Assembly (NCBI GenBank): GCA_963514095.1
Contig: OY741270.1
Coordinates: 24,750,529-24,814,528 of the forward strand
From: Eutrigla gurnardus
Lineage: Eukaryota; Chordata; Actinopteri; Perciformes; Triglidae
Direction of reading: 5' to 3'
Length of the DNA: 64,000 bases
Shown here: one piece after another, positions 21,614 to 32,899 of the stretch
Numbering within the stretch: position 1 is the first letter of the stretch
Layout: every line of letters starts with the position of its first letter
The notes under the pieces: model-generated
The model's input: only the letters and a program-made list of their open reading frames with translations
Database searches by the model: none
What the model was told of the DNA's origin: nothing
Translations under genes and position numbers: made by a program

Positions 21614-21997
21614 AGTGTGATCAGCCCAGTACTCTCCGCTGGATCGCGGTATTGGATCCCAGTGACTTCGCTCTCTCTCACACAGAACCGACAGAACCCG
21701 GGGAGCCCGTGAAACCCTGAACCTGAACCCGGACCATGAGGAGTTCGCCTGAGTCCCGGAGGCTCCGTAGCAGCAGCAGGTTGACGGTTTGAATCCCGGA
21801 GCGAGTCTGCCGAACCGTAGAGCTGCTGAGCTGAACTGTGGCCTGCGGAGGAGATTCATGTGAGTCCCAGAGACCGCAAAACCTTGGCAGAACCTCGGCA
21901 GAACCTCGGTAGAACCTCGGTAGAAGCTAACGAGAGCTGGGAGAAGCGGCATCATTTTAGCTGTATGCGTTAGCTAACACAACAGATGCTACAACTA

Positions 21998-21999
<2 letters not shown>

Positions 22000-22078
<79 letters not shown>

Positions 22079-22098
22079 GTGTGTGTGCGTGCGCGTGT
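22000..22098 (+). repeat. (GT)n microsatellite
   Basis: About 95 bases of nearly pure GT with three GC interruptions at its right end. Confidence 0.97.
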
Positions 22099-22494
22099 CT
22101 CGCCTAAAATGATCTTAATTAAACAAACAGCAGTGACACACGAAGCTAACAGTCTGAGCATTAGCCATCTGTTTACTGTGAAGATCAGTGCGATCATCAA
22201 TAATCAATACAGGATCAATAGATCCGTTAGTTTGAGCCCACAGAAAAGAAAGCTACAGTCAGACCTGATTCATAATGTGTATATGAAATAGTTAAGATGT
22301 ATTAGATGTAATACTACTCTCCTGTAATTCAATACCATTACAAATAGTAATATTAATCATCATCATCAACAGTATAATCACTCTTATTTACTAAATAACA
22401 CGTTATTAATTAATACGTTATTACATTCTGTTTACAGTGTCATTTATTGTTCTATATTTTATATTACTGTGCTGTTATTATGGGATGTATGGCA

Positions 22495-22914
22495 TTTATA
22501 ATCAGATTAATAGTTTTAGTCAGATTCATAGTTTATAATCAGATTCATAGTTTATAATCAGATTCATAGTTTTAGTCAGATTCATAGTTTATAATCAGAT
22601 TCATAGTTTATAATCAGATTCACAGTTTATAATCAGATTCATAGTTTTAGTCAGATTCATAGTTTATAATCAGATTCATTGTTTTAGTCAGATTCATAGT
22701 TTATAATCAGATTCATAGTTTTAGTCAGATTCATAGTTTATAATCAGATTCATAGTTTTAGTCAGATTCACAGTTTATAATCAGATTCACAGTTTATGAT
22801 CAGATTCATAGTTTTAATCATATTCACAGTTTATAATCAGATTCATAGATTTAATCAGATGCTTAGTTTATAATCAGATTCATAGTTTATAATCCGATTC
22901 ATAGTGTATAATCA
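22495..22914 (+). repeat. 19-bp minisatellite, TRAF3 5' intron
   Basis: About 22 copies of AGTTTATAATCAGATTCAT alternating with a shorter AGTTTTAGTCAGATTCAT form. Confidence 0.92.
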
Positions 22915-24580
22915 TAGTGTTTAGTGGAGATACTGGGTTGTTCTTTAGTAGATATACTGGGTTGGTCTTTAGTAGAGATACTGGGTTGTTCTTTAGTGGA
23001 GATACTGGGTTGTTCTAGAGATACTGGGTTGGTCTTTAGTAGAGATACTGGGTTGTTCTTTAGTGGAGATACTGGGTTGTTCTAGAGATACTGGGTTGGT
23101 CTTTAGTAGAGATACTGGGGTGTTCTTTAGTAGAGATACTGGGTTGTTCTTTAGTAGAGATACTGGGGTGTTCTTTAGTAGAGATACTGGGTTGTTCTTT
23201 AGTAGAGATACTGGGTTGTTCTAGAGATACTGGGTTGGTCTTTAGTAGAGATACTGGGTTGGTCTTTAGTAGAGATACTGGGGTGTTCTTTAGTAGAGAT
23301 ACTGGGTTGGTCTTTAGTAGAGATACTGGGTTGTTCTTTAGTAGAGATACTGGGGTGTTCTTTAGTGGAGATACTGGGTTGTTCTTTAGTGGAGATACTG
23401 GGGTGTTCTTTAGTGGAGATACTGGGTTGTTCTTTAGTAGAGATACTGGGGTGTTCTTTAGTAGAGATACTGGGTTGTTCTTTAGTAGAGATACTGGGTT
23501 GTTCTTTAGTAGAGATACTGGGTTGTTCTTTAGTGGAGATACTGGGTTGTTCTTTAGTAGAGATACTGGGTTGTTCTTTAGTAGAGATACTGGGTTGTTC
23601 TTTAGTAGAGATACTGGGTTGTTCTTTAGTAGAGATACTGGGGTGTTCTTTAGTGGAGATACTGGGTTGTTCTTTAGTGGAGATACTGGGGTGTTCTTTA
23701 GTAGAGATACTGGGTTGTTCTTTAGTGGAGATACTGGGGTGTTCTTTAGTGGAGATACTGGGTTGTTCTTTAGTAGAGATACTGGGGTGTTCTTTAGTGG
23801 AGATACTGGGTTGTTCTTTAGTGGAGATACTGGGTTGTTCTTTAGTAGAGATACTGGGTTGTTCTTTAGTGGAGATACTGGGTTGTTCTTTAGTGGAGAT
23901 ACTGGGTTGTTCTTTAGTGGAGATACTGGGTTGTTCTTTAGTGGAGATACTGGGTTGGTCTTTAGTAGAGATACTGGGGTGTTCTTTAGTAGAGATACTG
24001 GGTTGTTCTTTAGTAGAGATACTGGGGTGTTCTTTAGTGGAGATACTGGGTTGTTCTTTAGTGGAGATACTGGGTTGGTCTTTAGTAGAGATACTGGGGT
24101 GTTCTTTAGTGGAGATACTGGGTTCTTCTTTAGTGGAGATACTGGGTTGGTCTTTAGTAGAGATACTGGGGTGTTCTTTAGTAGAGATACTGGGTTGTTC
24201 TTTAGTGGAGATACTGGGTTGTTCTTTAGTAGAGATACTGGGGTGTTCTTTAGTGGAGATACTGGGGTGTTCTTTAGTAGAGATACTGGGTTGGTCTTTA
24301 GTGGAGATACTGGGTTGTTCTTTAGTAGAGATACTGGGTTGTTCTTTAGTGGAGATACTGGGTTGTTCTTTAGTAGAGATACTGGCTTGGTCTTTAGTAG
24401 AGATACTGGGTTGGTCTTTAGTAGAGATACCGGGGTGGTCTTTAGTAGATATACTGGGTTGTTCTTTAGTGGAGATACTGGGGTGTTCTTTAGTAGAGAT
24501 ACTGGGTTGTTCTTTAGTGGAGATACTGGGTTGTTCTTTAGTAGAGATACTGTGTTGTTCTTTAGTAGAGATACTGGTTT
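22915..24580 (+). repeat. 24-bp minisatellite, ~69 copies, TRAF3 5' intron
   Basis: Unit core TTTAGTAGAGATACTGGGTT plus GTTC. A/G and T/G variants (AGAGAT/GGAGAT, GGGTTG/GGGGTG) are scattered through the array. 24 is a multiple of three and most copies lack stops, so 415-466-codon frames exist on both strands; these are artefacts. The last copy runs into the acceptor of a probable untranslated exon at 24591. Confidence 0.96.
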
Positions 24581-24590
24581 TTTCCACCAG

Positions 24591-24639
24591 ATTTAGCACA
24601 CGTCCACTGTAACTGAGACCATGGGGCTGGATCCGTACG
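24591..24639 (+). other. traf3: Probable second 5' untranslated exon of TRAF3 with an upstream ATG
   Basis: Acceptor TTTTTTCCACCAG|ATTTAG and donor TACG|GTGAGTACG bracket a 49-base exon. It contains ATGGGGCTGG at 24621. Spliced to the acceptor at 25288 it gives a 14-codon frame (MGLDPYGHVSGEEC, stop) that overlaps the main TRAF3 ATG at 25292 in another frame. The exon is inferred from splice sites only. Confidence 0.45.
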
Positions 24640-25056
24640 GTGAGTACGACTCAGGAAACTCACCACATTGATAATTGTTAGTTTATTAATGTCAGACAGC
24701 AGCATGTCTCCTGCTGGCAAGCCAGTCAGATAATCAGAGAAGGCTCCAGATGATCCAGATTCTTTGTGATTTTAGCGCTCACATGTGACAGCGCTACAAC
24801 AAAACTGTCACTCTCTGCCACCAGTTGGGTTGGGCTCTGAATACGTCATTGCTATTTACAACTCCATAAGGAACTCCAGAAATTAGATTTATTAATGATG
24901 CTCAAGGAGCCAGTCGGGTCTTTTATTTTGAAGTTTGCCAGGAAGTCTGTTACAGTCTGTGTTGATTTCACACACAGGAAGTGATGTGTACAGTAAGTTA
25001 GTGAGACAGTCAGTGGAAAAGCCCCTAACATCCCAACGTAGCCACGTTAGGAAGTG

Positions 25057-25060
<4 letters not shown>
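24640..25060. other. TRAF3 5' intron, unique part
   Basis: About 420 bases of unique intron after the probable untranslated exon. I see no feature in it. Confidence 0.45.

Positions 25061-25127
<67 letters not shown>
25061..25127 (+). repeat. (GT)n microsatellite
   Basis: Pure GT tract upstream of the first TRAF3 coding exon. Confidence 0.97.
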
Positions 25128-25128
<1 letters not shown>

Positions 25129-25291
25129 ACAGCTGATTTCTTCTAATTGTCCTTTGACTCCATCAACATATAAATCATAATGTCTAATAATCGGTGTTTA
25201 TCAAGGAGGACTGTCTTCTGTGAATTATTATTTTATTAATTATAACTTATTAAACATATCACCACTGACTCCCCCTCCTCCCACTCAGGTC

Positions 25292-25630
25292 ATGTCAGCG
25301 GGGAGGAGTGCTGACGGGAGGGAGGTGCAGATTCCCCTCCAGCAGGTGGCGCCCTCCCTGACCACGCCCCTGTCAGTGGCCCCACCCATCACCCCTCCCT
25401 CTCACTATCGAGCCAATCCCTGGCCTCCCAGCGACCCCAGCAATTCGCAAGGTAAGCACCATCACTGGTCCCAGCCCTGCACTGTGATTGGCTGAGAGTG
25501 GACCAATCAGCAGCTGTCTCAGCTGAACAGCATCTCAGCTGAACAGCATCTCACCTGAACTCAGGTGTGTCTGTGTGTCCCGGAGGACTGAACTCAGGTG
25601 TGTGTCTGTGTGTCCAGGAGGACTGAACTC

Positions 25631-25696
<66 letters not shown>

Positions 25697-28600
25697 GAGG
25701 ACTGAACTCAGGTGTGTCTGTGTGTCCCTGAGGACTGCACTTAGGTGTGTCTGTGTGTCCAGGAGGACTGAACTCAGGTGTGTCTGTGTGTCCTGGAGGA
25801 CTGAACTCAGGTGTGAGTGTGTCCCAGAGGACTGAACTCAAGTGTGTGTGTGTGTGTCCCGGAGGACTGAACTCAGGTGTGAGTGTGTCCCGGAGGACTG
25901 AACTCAGGTGTGAGTGTGTCCCGGAGGACTGAACTCAGGTGTGTGTGTGTCCAGGAGGACTGAACTCAGGTGTGTGTGTGTGTCCCGGAGGACTGAACTC
26001 AGGTGAGTGTGTCCCGGAGGACTGAACTCAGGTGTGTGTGTGTCCAGGAGGACTGAACTCAGGTGTGTGTGTGTGTCCAGGAGGACTGAACTCAGGTGTG
26101 TGTGTGTGTCCAGGAGTACTGAACTCAGGTGTGTCTGTGTGTCCAGGAGGACTGAACTCAGGTGTGTCTGTGTGTCCAGGTGTCCCTGCAGGTTTCCTCC
26201 CTCTTCACGGAGGATTCAGAGATCACTTTGTAGAAACTCCAGAAGCCAAGTATTGCTGCGAGGCCTGCAGGCTGGTCCTGTGTCAGCCCCGCCAGACCGA
26301 GTGTGGACACCGCTTCTGTCAGAGCTGCATCAACGACGTCCTCAGGTGAGAGAGACAGTGAGAGTGAGACAATAGAGTGAGACAGGAAATGGTTTCCAGG
26401 TAAGCTTTCAGCTTAAAGAATAAAATCCTACCCATCGTTCTGTCATCTTGTAGACCTGAAGGTCTTGATGTTCCTTACTGGAACATCATTACTGTTTCAG
26501 GTGATAAGTCCCCGTCGTGTGACAGGTGGAGGTTACTTCTGATATCTGACCAGTAAGTTGTCTTCAGGTGAATCAGTAACTCTCTGTCCTCTGTCCTCCT
26601 GCAGTCATCCAAGCCCAGTATGTCCAGCTGACAGAGAGCCTCTGTTCAAAGACAAGGTGGGCAGGAACCGGCATCACAACAGAGATCATTGATTATTGAT
26701 TGAGCCTTGATCAGCTCCTGAAGCTCTTGTGTTTCTGTTTCAGATCTTCAGAGACGTTTGCTGCCATCGGGAGATCATGGCACTGAAGGTTTACTGTCGC
26801 AGTGAAGCCAACGGCTGTCAGGAGCAGATGAGTCTGCAGCAGATACCTGTGAGACAACATGTCCATACGTCGTCTCATTGCTGGACCAGGTCTGATCAAA
26901 ACCACTCAGTCTCTCTGTCTGTCTCTTTTCACAGGACCACCTCAATGTGTGTCCCTTCTTTGAGGTCCCCTGTCCGTTGGGTAAATGTAAAGAGCGAATG
27001 ATGAGGAAAGAGATTCCCGACCACCTGAGCTGGAAATGTAAACACCGAGAGACCAGCTGCGACTTCTGCATGACCAAGATGCCTCTGACTGACCTGCAGG
27101 TATCACATTACATCACTGCTGACCAACCTGCTCCACAGGTCTAGGGACTAGCTCCGGAGGTAGTGGGACTAGCTCTACAGGCTTAGGGACTAGCTCCAGG
27201 TGTCTAAGGACTAGCACCAGGTGTCTAGAGACTCACTCTAGAGGTCTAGGGACTAGCTCCAGAGGTCTAGAGACTCACTCTAGAGGTCTAGGGACTAGCT
27301 CATGGTGTCTAGAGACTCACTCAGAGGTCTAGGGACTAGCACCAGGTGTCTAGAGACTCACTCTAGAGGTCTAGGGACTAGCTCCAGAGGTCTAGGGACT
27401 AGTTTCAAAGGTCTAGGGACTAGCTCCAGGTGTCTAAGGACTAGCACCAGGTGTCTAGAGACTCACTCTAGAGGTCTAGGGACGAGCTCCAGGTGTCTAG
27501 GGACTAGCTCCAGAGGTAGTGGGACTAGCTCTACAGGCCTAGGGACTAGCTCCAGGTGTCTAAGGACTAGCTCCAGGTGTCTAGAGACTCACTCTAGAGG
27601 TCTAGGGACTATCTCATGGTGTCTAGGGACTAGCTTTAGAGGTCTAGGGACTAGTTTCAAAGGTCTCGGGACTAGCTCCAGGTGTCTAGGGACTTACTCT
27701 AGAGGTCTAGGGACTAGCTCCAGGTGTCTAGGGACTAGCTCCAGAGGTCTAGGGACTAGTTTCAAAGGTCTAGGGACTAGCTCCAGGTGTCTAGGGACTA
27801 GCTCATGGTGTCTAGGGACTAGCTCCAGAGGTCTAGGGACTAGTTTCAAAGGTCTAGGGACTAGCTCCAGGTGTCTAAGGACTAGCACCAGGTGTCTAAG
27901 GACTAGTTTCAAAGGTCTAGGGACTAGCTCCAGGTGTCTAGGGACTAGCTCATGGTGTCTAGACTAGCTCCAGAGGTCTAGGGACTAGTTTCAAAGGTCT
28001 AGGGACTAGCTCCAGGTGTTTAGGGACTAGCTCCAGGTGTCTAAGGACTAGCACCAGGTGTCTAAGGACTAACTCCCGAGGTCTAGGGCCTAGCTCCAGG
28101 TGTCTAGGACTCACTCTAGAGGTCTAGGGACTAGCTCCAGGTGTCTAGGACTCACTCTAGAGGTCTAGGGACTAGCTCATGGTGTCTAGGGACTAGCTTT
28201 AGATGTCTAGGGACTAGTTTCAAAGGTCTAGGGACTAGCTCCAGGTGTCTAAGGACTAGCACCAGGTGTCTAAGGACTAACTCCAGAGGTCTAGGGACTA
28301 GCTCCAGGTGTCTAAGGACTAGCACCAGGTGTCTAAGGACTAGTTTCAAAGGTCTAGGGACTAGCTCCAGGTGTCTAGGGACTAGCTCATGGTGTCTAGA
28401 CTAGCTCCAGAGGTCTAGGGACTAGTTTCAAAGGTCTAGGGACTAGCTCCAGGTGTTTAGGGACTAGCTCCAGGTGTCTAAGGACTAGCACCAGGTGTCT
28501 AAGGACTAACTCCCGAGGTCTAGGGCCTAGCTCCAGGTGTCTAGGACTCACTCTAGAGGTCTAGGGACTAGCTCATGGTGTCTAGGGACTAGCTTTAGAT

Positions 28601-31253
28601 GTCTAGGGACTAGTTTCAAAGGTCTAGGGACTAGCTCCAGGTGTCTAAGGACTAGCACCAGGTGTCTAAGGACTAGCACCAGAGGTCTAGGGCCTAGATG
28701 AAGAGGAGTTTCCAGGAGTGTTTCTGTCTGAAACGTGAACCTGCCATTCAGATTTTAAAGTTTGAAGATGAAAATAATCGAGTTTCTGTGTTTCAGAAAC
28801 ACAAAGAGACGGTGTGTCCAGCATTCCCAGTGTCGTGTCCAAACCACTGCTCCTTCTCTTCTCTTCCCCGGAGTGAGGTGTGGATCCAGTTGATCTCCTA
28901 CTTTGGTGTAGTTTAACCCACACCAGCATGTGTTACTGATGACAGTGATTGATTGGTTTTGTATTTCAGCTATCCAGTCACCAGCATGACTGTCCCAAAG
29001 CTCAGGTGAGCTGTCAGTTCAGCCGCTTCGGCTGCATCTTCAAGGTACCTCCTCATCCTCTGCCTCTCCTTCTCCTGAGCGGGAATGCACCACTTTGTGT
29101 TCCTTTCTGGAGTAAATGGGCTGTGGTTGTTTGTCTTTCAGGGTTTGAACCAGGACATGAGGCAACATGAGTCCACCTTTGCAGCTGAACACCTGAGAAT
29201 GATGGCCAACAGAAACGCCACTTTAGAGAACAAGGTACCATCGCATTCAGACTGAGGTAACCAAAGTAGAAGGATCAGCGTGAGACTGACCTGTGTGTGT
29301 TTCCAGGTGGAGGATATTAAAGTAGAGCTGTTGGAGAGGTACAAGGTGCTTCCTGCTCTCAGCAGTCAACTGTCTGAACTGGAGAACCAGAGTGATGAGC
29401 TCAGAGAGAAGAACCGACAGATGGAGCAGAAACTGGCCACTATGCAGGTAATACTTACACTTTAATTCTACTAAGGCAAGGCTATATATTTTTGTGAAAC
29501 TGGTTATCTACTGTGAAAGTTCAAAATGGGTTACATATACTTATTGCATAAAATAATTTAAGTGCAGAAGGTAATAACCCACACAATTAAAGACCTGAAG
29601 TCAATATATAGACATAATTGTCTGCATTTGTCTGACCTGTTGAAAGACTGACTGTAGAGTCTAGAACCTGGACAGCCAATCATCTCTCTCTTCCTCTAGA
29701 AACTAATGAGCTCCCACTCAGAGAAGCTCCTGGAGGTGGAGCTTGAGCTCCGTTCCCTTCGTCTGCTCAGAGATGAAGTGGAGAACCTGAGAGGAACGCT
29801 GGAGAACGTCCGGACGAGACTGAATGCTTTGGAACAAGGGGGACGCAGCGGGGCCGGTTCCACAACACACACGTTAGGTCAGAAAACACACTGGGGACGG
29901 GACAAGGGACCATTTGCAGAGGTCTGGGAACTAGGACGTCTGGGGAATAGAGGTCTGGGGACTAGTTTGAGAATCTGGGGACACGTTTCATAAGTCTGGG
30001 GACTAGCTCCAGAGGTTTAAGCATGAGTTACAGAGTTCTGGACTACAGAGGGCTGTCGCTGTAGTGGACTGGGGACTATTTGCAGAGGTCTATTGACTCG
30101 TCTCAGAGGTTTGGTGACTCGTTGCTGGACACGGTTGATCAATAACACAATATTAACTTCTCTACAGCATCCCTGGAGACTCAACTTAATCGACATGACG
30201 AGATGCTGAGTGTCCATGAGATCCGATTGGCCGACATGGACCTGCGGTTCCAGGTGCTAGAGACTGCGAGCTACAACGGGACCCTGATCTGGAAGATCCG
30301 TGACTACAAGAGACGGAAACAGGAAGCGGTGGCGGCGAAGACACTATCACTCTATTCACAGCCATTTTACACCGGATACTTCGGGTACAAAATGTGCGCC
30401 CGCGTTTACCTGAACGGAGACGGCATGGGCAAGGGGACGCACCTGTCACTGTTCTTTGTGGTGATGAGGGGCGAGTACGACGCCCTGCTGCCCTGGCCCT
30501 TCAAACAGAAGGTGCTGACTGGTATAAAGACAGATTATAAGACACTTTAACCAGGTGTTTTATAGGTCAAGTATTCTGTATCACCGAGTCTTCTGGACGT
30601 TGCTGACAGACCCGTCTTTCTCACTGTTTGTCTGTCAGGTGACTCTGATGCTAATGGACCAGGGTACATCCAGGAAACACTTGGGGGACGCCTTTAAGCC
30701 GGATCCAAACAGCAGCAGTTTCAGGCGTCCTACTGCAGAGATGAACATTGCATCCGGGTGTCCTCTGTTTGTGTCTCAGAGTGTCCTCGAGACTGGCAGC
30801 TACATCAAAGACGACACCATCTTCATCAAGGTGAGGGCAACACCCAGTCCGGGGACAAGCTGCAGAGTTCTGAGGACTAGTAACAGGGGTCTGGGAACTG
30901 GTTTCAGAGGTTAGGGGACTGGGTTCAGAGGTCTGAGGACTAGTAACAGGGGTCTTGGGACTGGTTTTAGAGGTCTAGGGACGAGCTTCAAAGGTTTAAG
31001 CATGAGTTACAGGGGTCTGGGGACTGGTTTTAGAGATTAGGGGACTGGTTTCACAGGTCTGGGGACTGGTTTCATGGGTCTGGAGACAGGTTTCTGGGGT
31101 CTGGGCCTAGCTATAGAAGTCTGGGGACTTGGTTCAGGGTTCTGGTGGCTAGTTGTGGGGATCCGGTTTGCTACACTAGTCATAACTAATCAATATTTGT
31201 GTCGATTGATTTGGCAGGTTACTGTGGATACCTCTGACCTTCCTGACCTGTGA
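25292..31253 (+). CDS. traf3: TNF receptor-associated factor 3
   Basis: Thirteen coding exons: 25292-25451, 26180-26345, 26605-26656, 26744-26848, 26935-27099, 28797-28877, 28970-29044, 29142-29234, 29307-29447, 29700-29877, 30168-30511, 30639-30830, 31218-31253; 1788 bases, 595 aa, all in phase. A C3HC4 RING with TECGHRFCQSCI lies at ~80-122, TRAF-type zinc fingers at ~127-270 (YCRSEANGCQEQM, VPCPLGKCKERM, VSCPNHCS, CQFSRFGC) and a coiled coil at ~300-400. The C-terminal MATH domain (~443-590) starts YNGTLIWKIRDYKRRKQEA and the protein ends VDTSDLPDL. TRAF3 is a cytoplasmic adaptor and RING protein under CD40-type and pattern-recognition receptors; with TRAF2 and cIAP it keeps NIK low, and it supports type I interferon induction. 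Introns hold long minisatellites. The MATH domain is the most conserved part and decides TRAF3 over other TRAFs. Confidence 0.96.
25555..26175 (+). repeat. GTGTGTCCAGGAGGACTGAACTCAG minisatellite before TRAF3 exon 2
   Basis: About 18-20 units of 25-33 bp built from TGTGTGTCCAGGAGGACTGA and ACTCAGGTGTG, with one embedded (GT)n run (25633-25692). It ends at the acceptor of the exon at 26180, whose own acceptor (GTGTGTCCAG) has the same sequence as the units. Confidence 0.93.
27120..28700 (+). repeat. ~20-bp minisatellite in TRAF3 intron 5
   Basis: About 75 units of GGTCTAGGGACTAGCTCCAG and variants (TTTCAAA, CATGGTGT, TCTAAGGACTAGCACC). A block of about 165 bases at ~27958 recurs at ~28398, so there is a ~440-bp higher-order duplication. 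Confidence 0.95.
29920..30130 (+). repeat. Minisatellite of the same family, TRAF3 intron 10
   Basis: Eight or so degenerate copies of GAGGTCTGGGGACTAGTTT, the motif of the intron 5 array. Confidence 0.75.
30840..31165 (+). repeat. Minisatellite of the same family, TRAF3 intron 12
   Basis: About 14 degenerate copies of GGTCTGGGGACTGGTTTCAG, starting directly after the donor at 30831. Confidence 0.8.
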
Positions 31254-31337
31254 CCTCTGACCTCACTGGTCTAAGATCAGTTTACCTGTCCATGCCCAGA
31301 AGAGCAGAGGATGATGGGAAGGATGGGTGACGAGAGA

Positions 31338-31738
31338 GGAGGCCTGTCTATCTGACGACAGAAGAGAGTCCTGTCTATCTGACAGAAGAGAGGCCTGTCT
31401 AGCTGACAGAAGAGAGGCCTGTCTATCTGACGACAGAAGAGAGTCCTGTCTATCTGACAGAAGAGAGGCCTGTCTATCTGACAGAAGAGAGGCCTGTCTA
31501 GCTGACAGAAGAGAGGCCTGTCTATCTGACGACAGAAGAGAGTCCTGTCTATCTGACAGAAGAGAGGCCTGTCTATCTGACAGAAGAGAGGCCTGTCTAG
31601 CTGACAGAAGAGAGGCCTGTCTATCTGACGACAGAAGAGAGTCCTGTCTATCTGACAGAAGAGAGGCCTGTCTATCTGACAGAAGAGAGGCCTGTCTATC
31701 TGACAGAAGAGAGCCGTGTCTATCTGACGACAGAAGAG
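31338..31738 (+). repeat. 24/27-bp minisatellite with a 99-bp higher-order unit, TRAF3 3' region
   Basis: Units of GACAGAAGAGAGGCCTGTCT (24 bp) and a 27-bp form with an extra GAC are ordered as one 27 plus three 24, a 99-bp higher-order unit present about four times. It begins 85 bases after the TRAF3 stop, so it is probably transcribed in the 3' UTR. Open frames (DRREACLS-type) are artefacts. Confidence 0.9.
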
Positions 31739-31826
31739 GAGAGTTCGACAGGAAGCAGCCAGAGTGAACTTTACGGCGGCCAAAGGGCGGGTCTTCTTCT
31801 GATTGGCTGACGAACTAAAGAACAGT

Positions 31827-31897
31827 GTGTGCGCGTGTGTGTCTGTGTCTGTGTGTGTGTGTGTGTGTTTGTGTGTGTGTGAGAGAGAGAGAGAGAA
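31827..31897 (+). repeat. (GT)n/(GA)n microsatellite
   Basis: Compound GT then GA tract in the TRAF3 3' region. Confidence 0.9.
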
Positions 31898-32224
31898 TGT
31901 TGCCATGATATCACCATGGCGATATCACTCAGAGCCAACATGGCCACTGCAGCGAGGACGTTGATGCTGCTCCTTACTGATGCTGTGCATCAAGCTTTAC
32001 TTCCTGTTTATTACCTGTTTACCAAGGCATGCTGGGAAAACCACTGCAGCCACAGAGGAGCTCAGAAAACCAGCAAAGACCAGCAGGATCCAAAGACCAA
32101 CAGGATCCAGTACAGAATCCTTTGTATAACATCTACCCAGTACAAACCATTACAATTTATGATGGCCTATTAAAAAAACAGTGAGACCATGATCATTGGA
32201 CCCAGTAGAAGATTCAGTCCAGAC

Positions 32225-32475
32225 CAGAACAGACCTGTAAGACCCAGTACACACCTGAACACCAGACCTGTAAGACCCAGTACTCACCAGAACAAGCCTG
32301 TAAGACCCAGTACACACCAGAACAGGCCTGTAGACCCAGTACACACCAGAACAGGCCTGTAGACCCAGTACACACCAGAACAGGCCTGAAAGACCCAGTA
32401 TACACCAGAACAGGCCTGTAAGACCCAGTATACACCAGAACAGACCTGTAGACCCAGTACACACCAGAACAGGCA
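32225..32475 (-). repeat. ~29-31-bp minisatellite
   Basis: About eight copies of a unit containing ACCCAGTACACACCAGAACA and GGCCTGTAAG. Confidence 0.88.
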
Positions 32476-32665
32476 GAATGATGGGTTTACACTTATCCAA
32501 GCAACTTTATCTGGTCACCAAGTCCTAAATCAGAAGTATATTACTTTCAATTAAAAATGTAATTTTAATATTATTTCTTGTGAAACAGGTCAGATATTAA
32601 CAAGCTGGAGATTCTGAATGTTGGTTCCGTTGCTCCTGTTGGTTGCTGAGATATATATATATATG

Positions 32666-32671
32666 AATAAA
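32666..32671 (+). terminator. Possible TRAF3 distal polyadenylation signal
   Basis: AATAAA followed by a T-rich stretch; ATTAAA at 32169-32174 is an alternative. Either would put at least one minisatellite in the 3' UTR. The choice is not decided by sequence alone. Confidence 0.3.
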
Positions 32672-32899
32672 TTTTATTATTATTAATATTATATCTTGTA
32701 ACAATTCATTTCTGTGGGTATCTGACACATTCAGAGCAGGGAGACAAGACAGTCAGAGGTGAGACAGGTATCAGCGAGACAGGTATCAGCGAGGCAGAAA
32801 AAACAGGAAGTAGTAGAATGAATATACATTATTATTGTCATTGTTTTTTATAATAATATTAATAATGTTAAACTGCCATACATCATGATGTTACGCACG

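Larger units (their letters stand above)
21561..21859 (+). promoter_or_regulatory. traf3: Probable TRAF3 promoter and first untranslated exon
   Basis: GC-rich segment without repeats ending at a good splice donor (ATTCAT|GTGAGTCC, 21860). It lies 3.4 kb upstream of the first coding exon with only arrays and AT-rich intron between. I infer a non-coding first exon; transcript evidence is needed for the exact ends. Confidence 0.5.

Noticed and set aside
23199..24612. ORFs of 415-466 codons on both strands (SISTKEQP, SRDTGLFF, EILGCSLV repeats)
   Set aside because: They are frames through a 24-bp intronic minisatellite whose unit is a multiple of three. They show no domain and no codon signal.
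24935..25180. GT-tract ORFs with CVCVCV peptides (also at 22000, 33205, 38051, 43349, 55023)
   Set aside because: Low-complexity reading of (GT)n microsatellites.
27302..27967. 221-codon plus-strand ORF of SRGLGTSSRCL repeats
   Set aside because: Lies within the TRAF3 intron 5 minisatellite.
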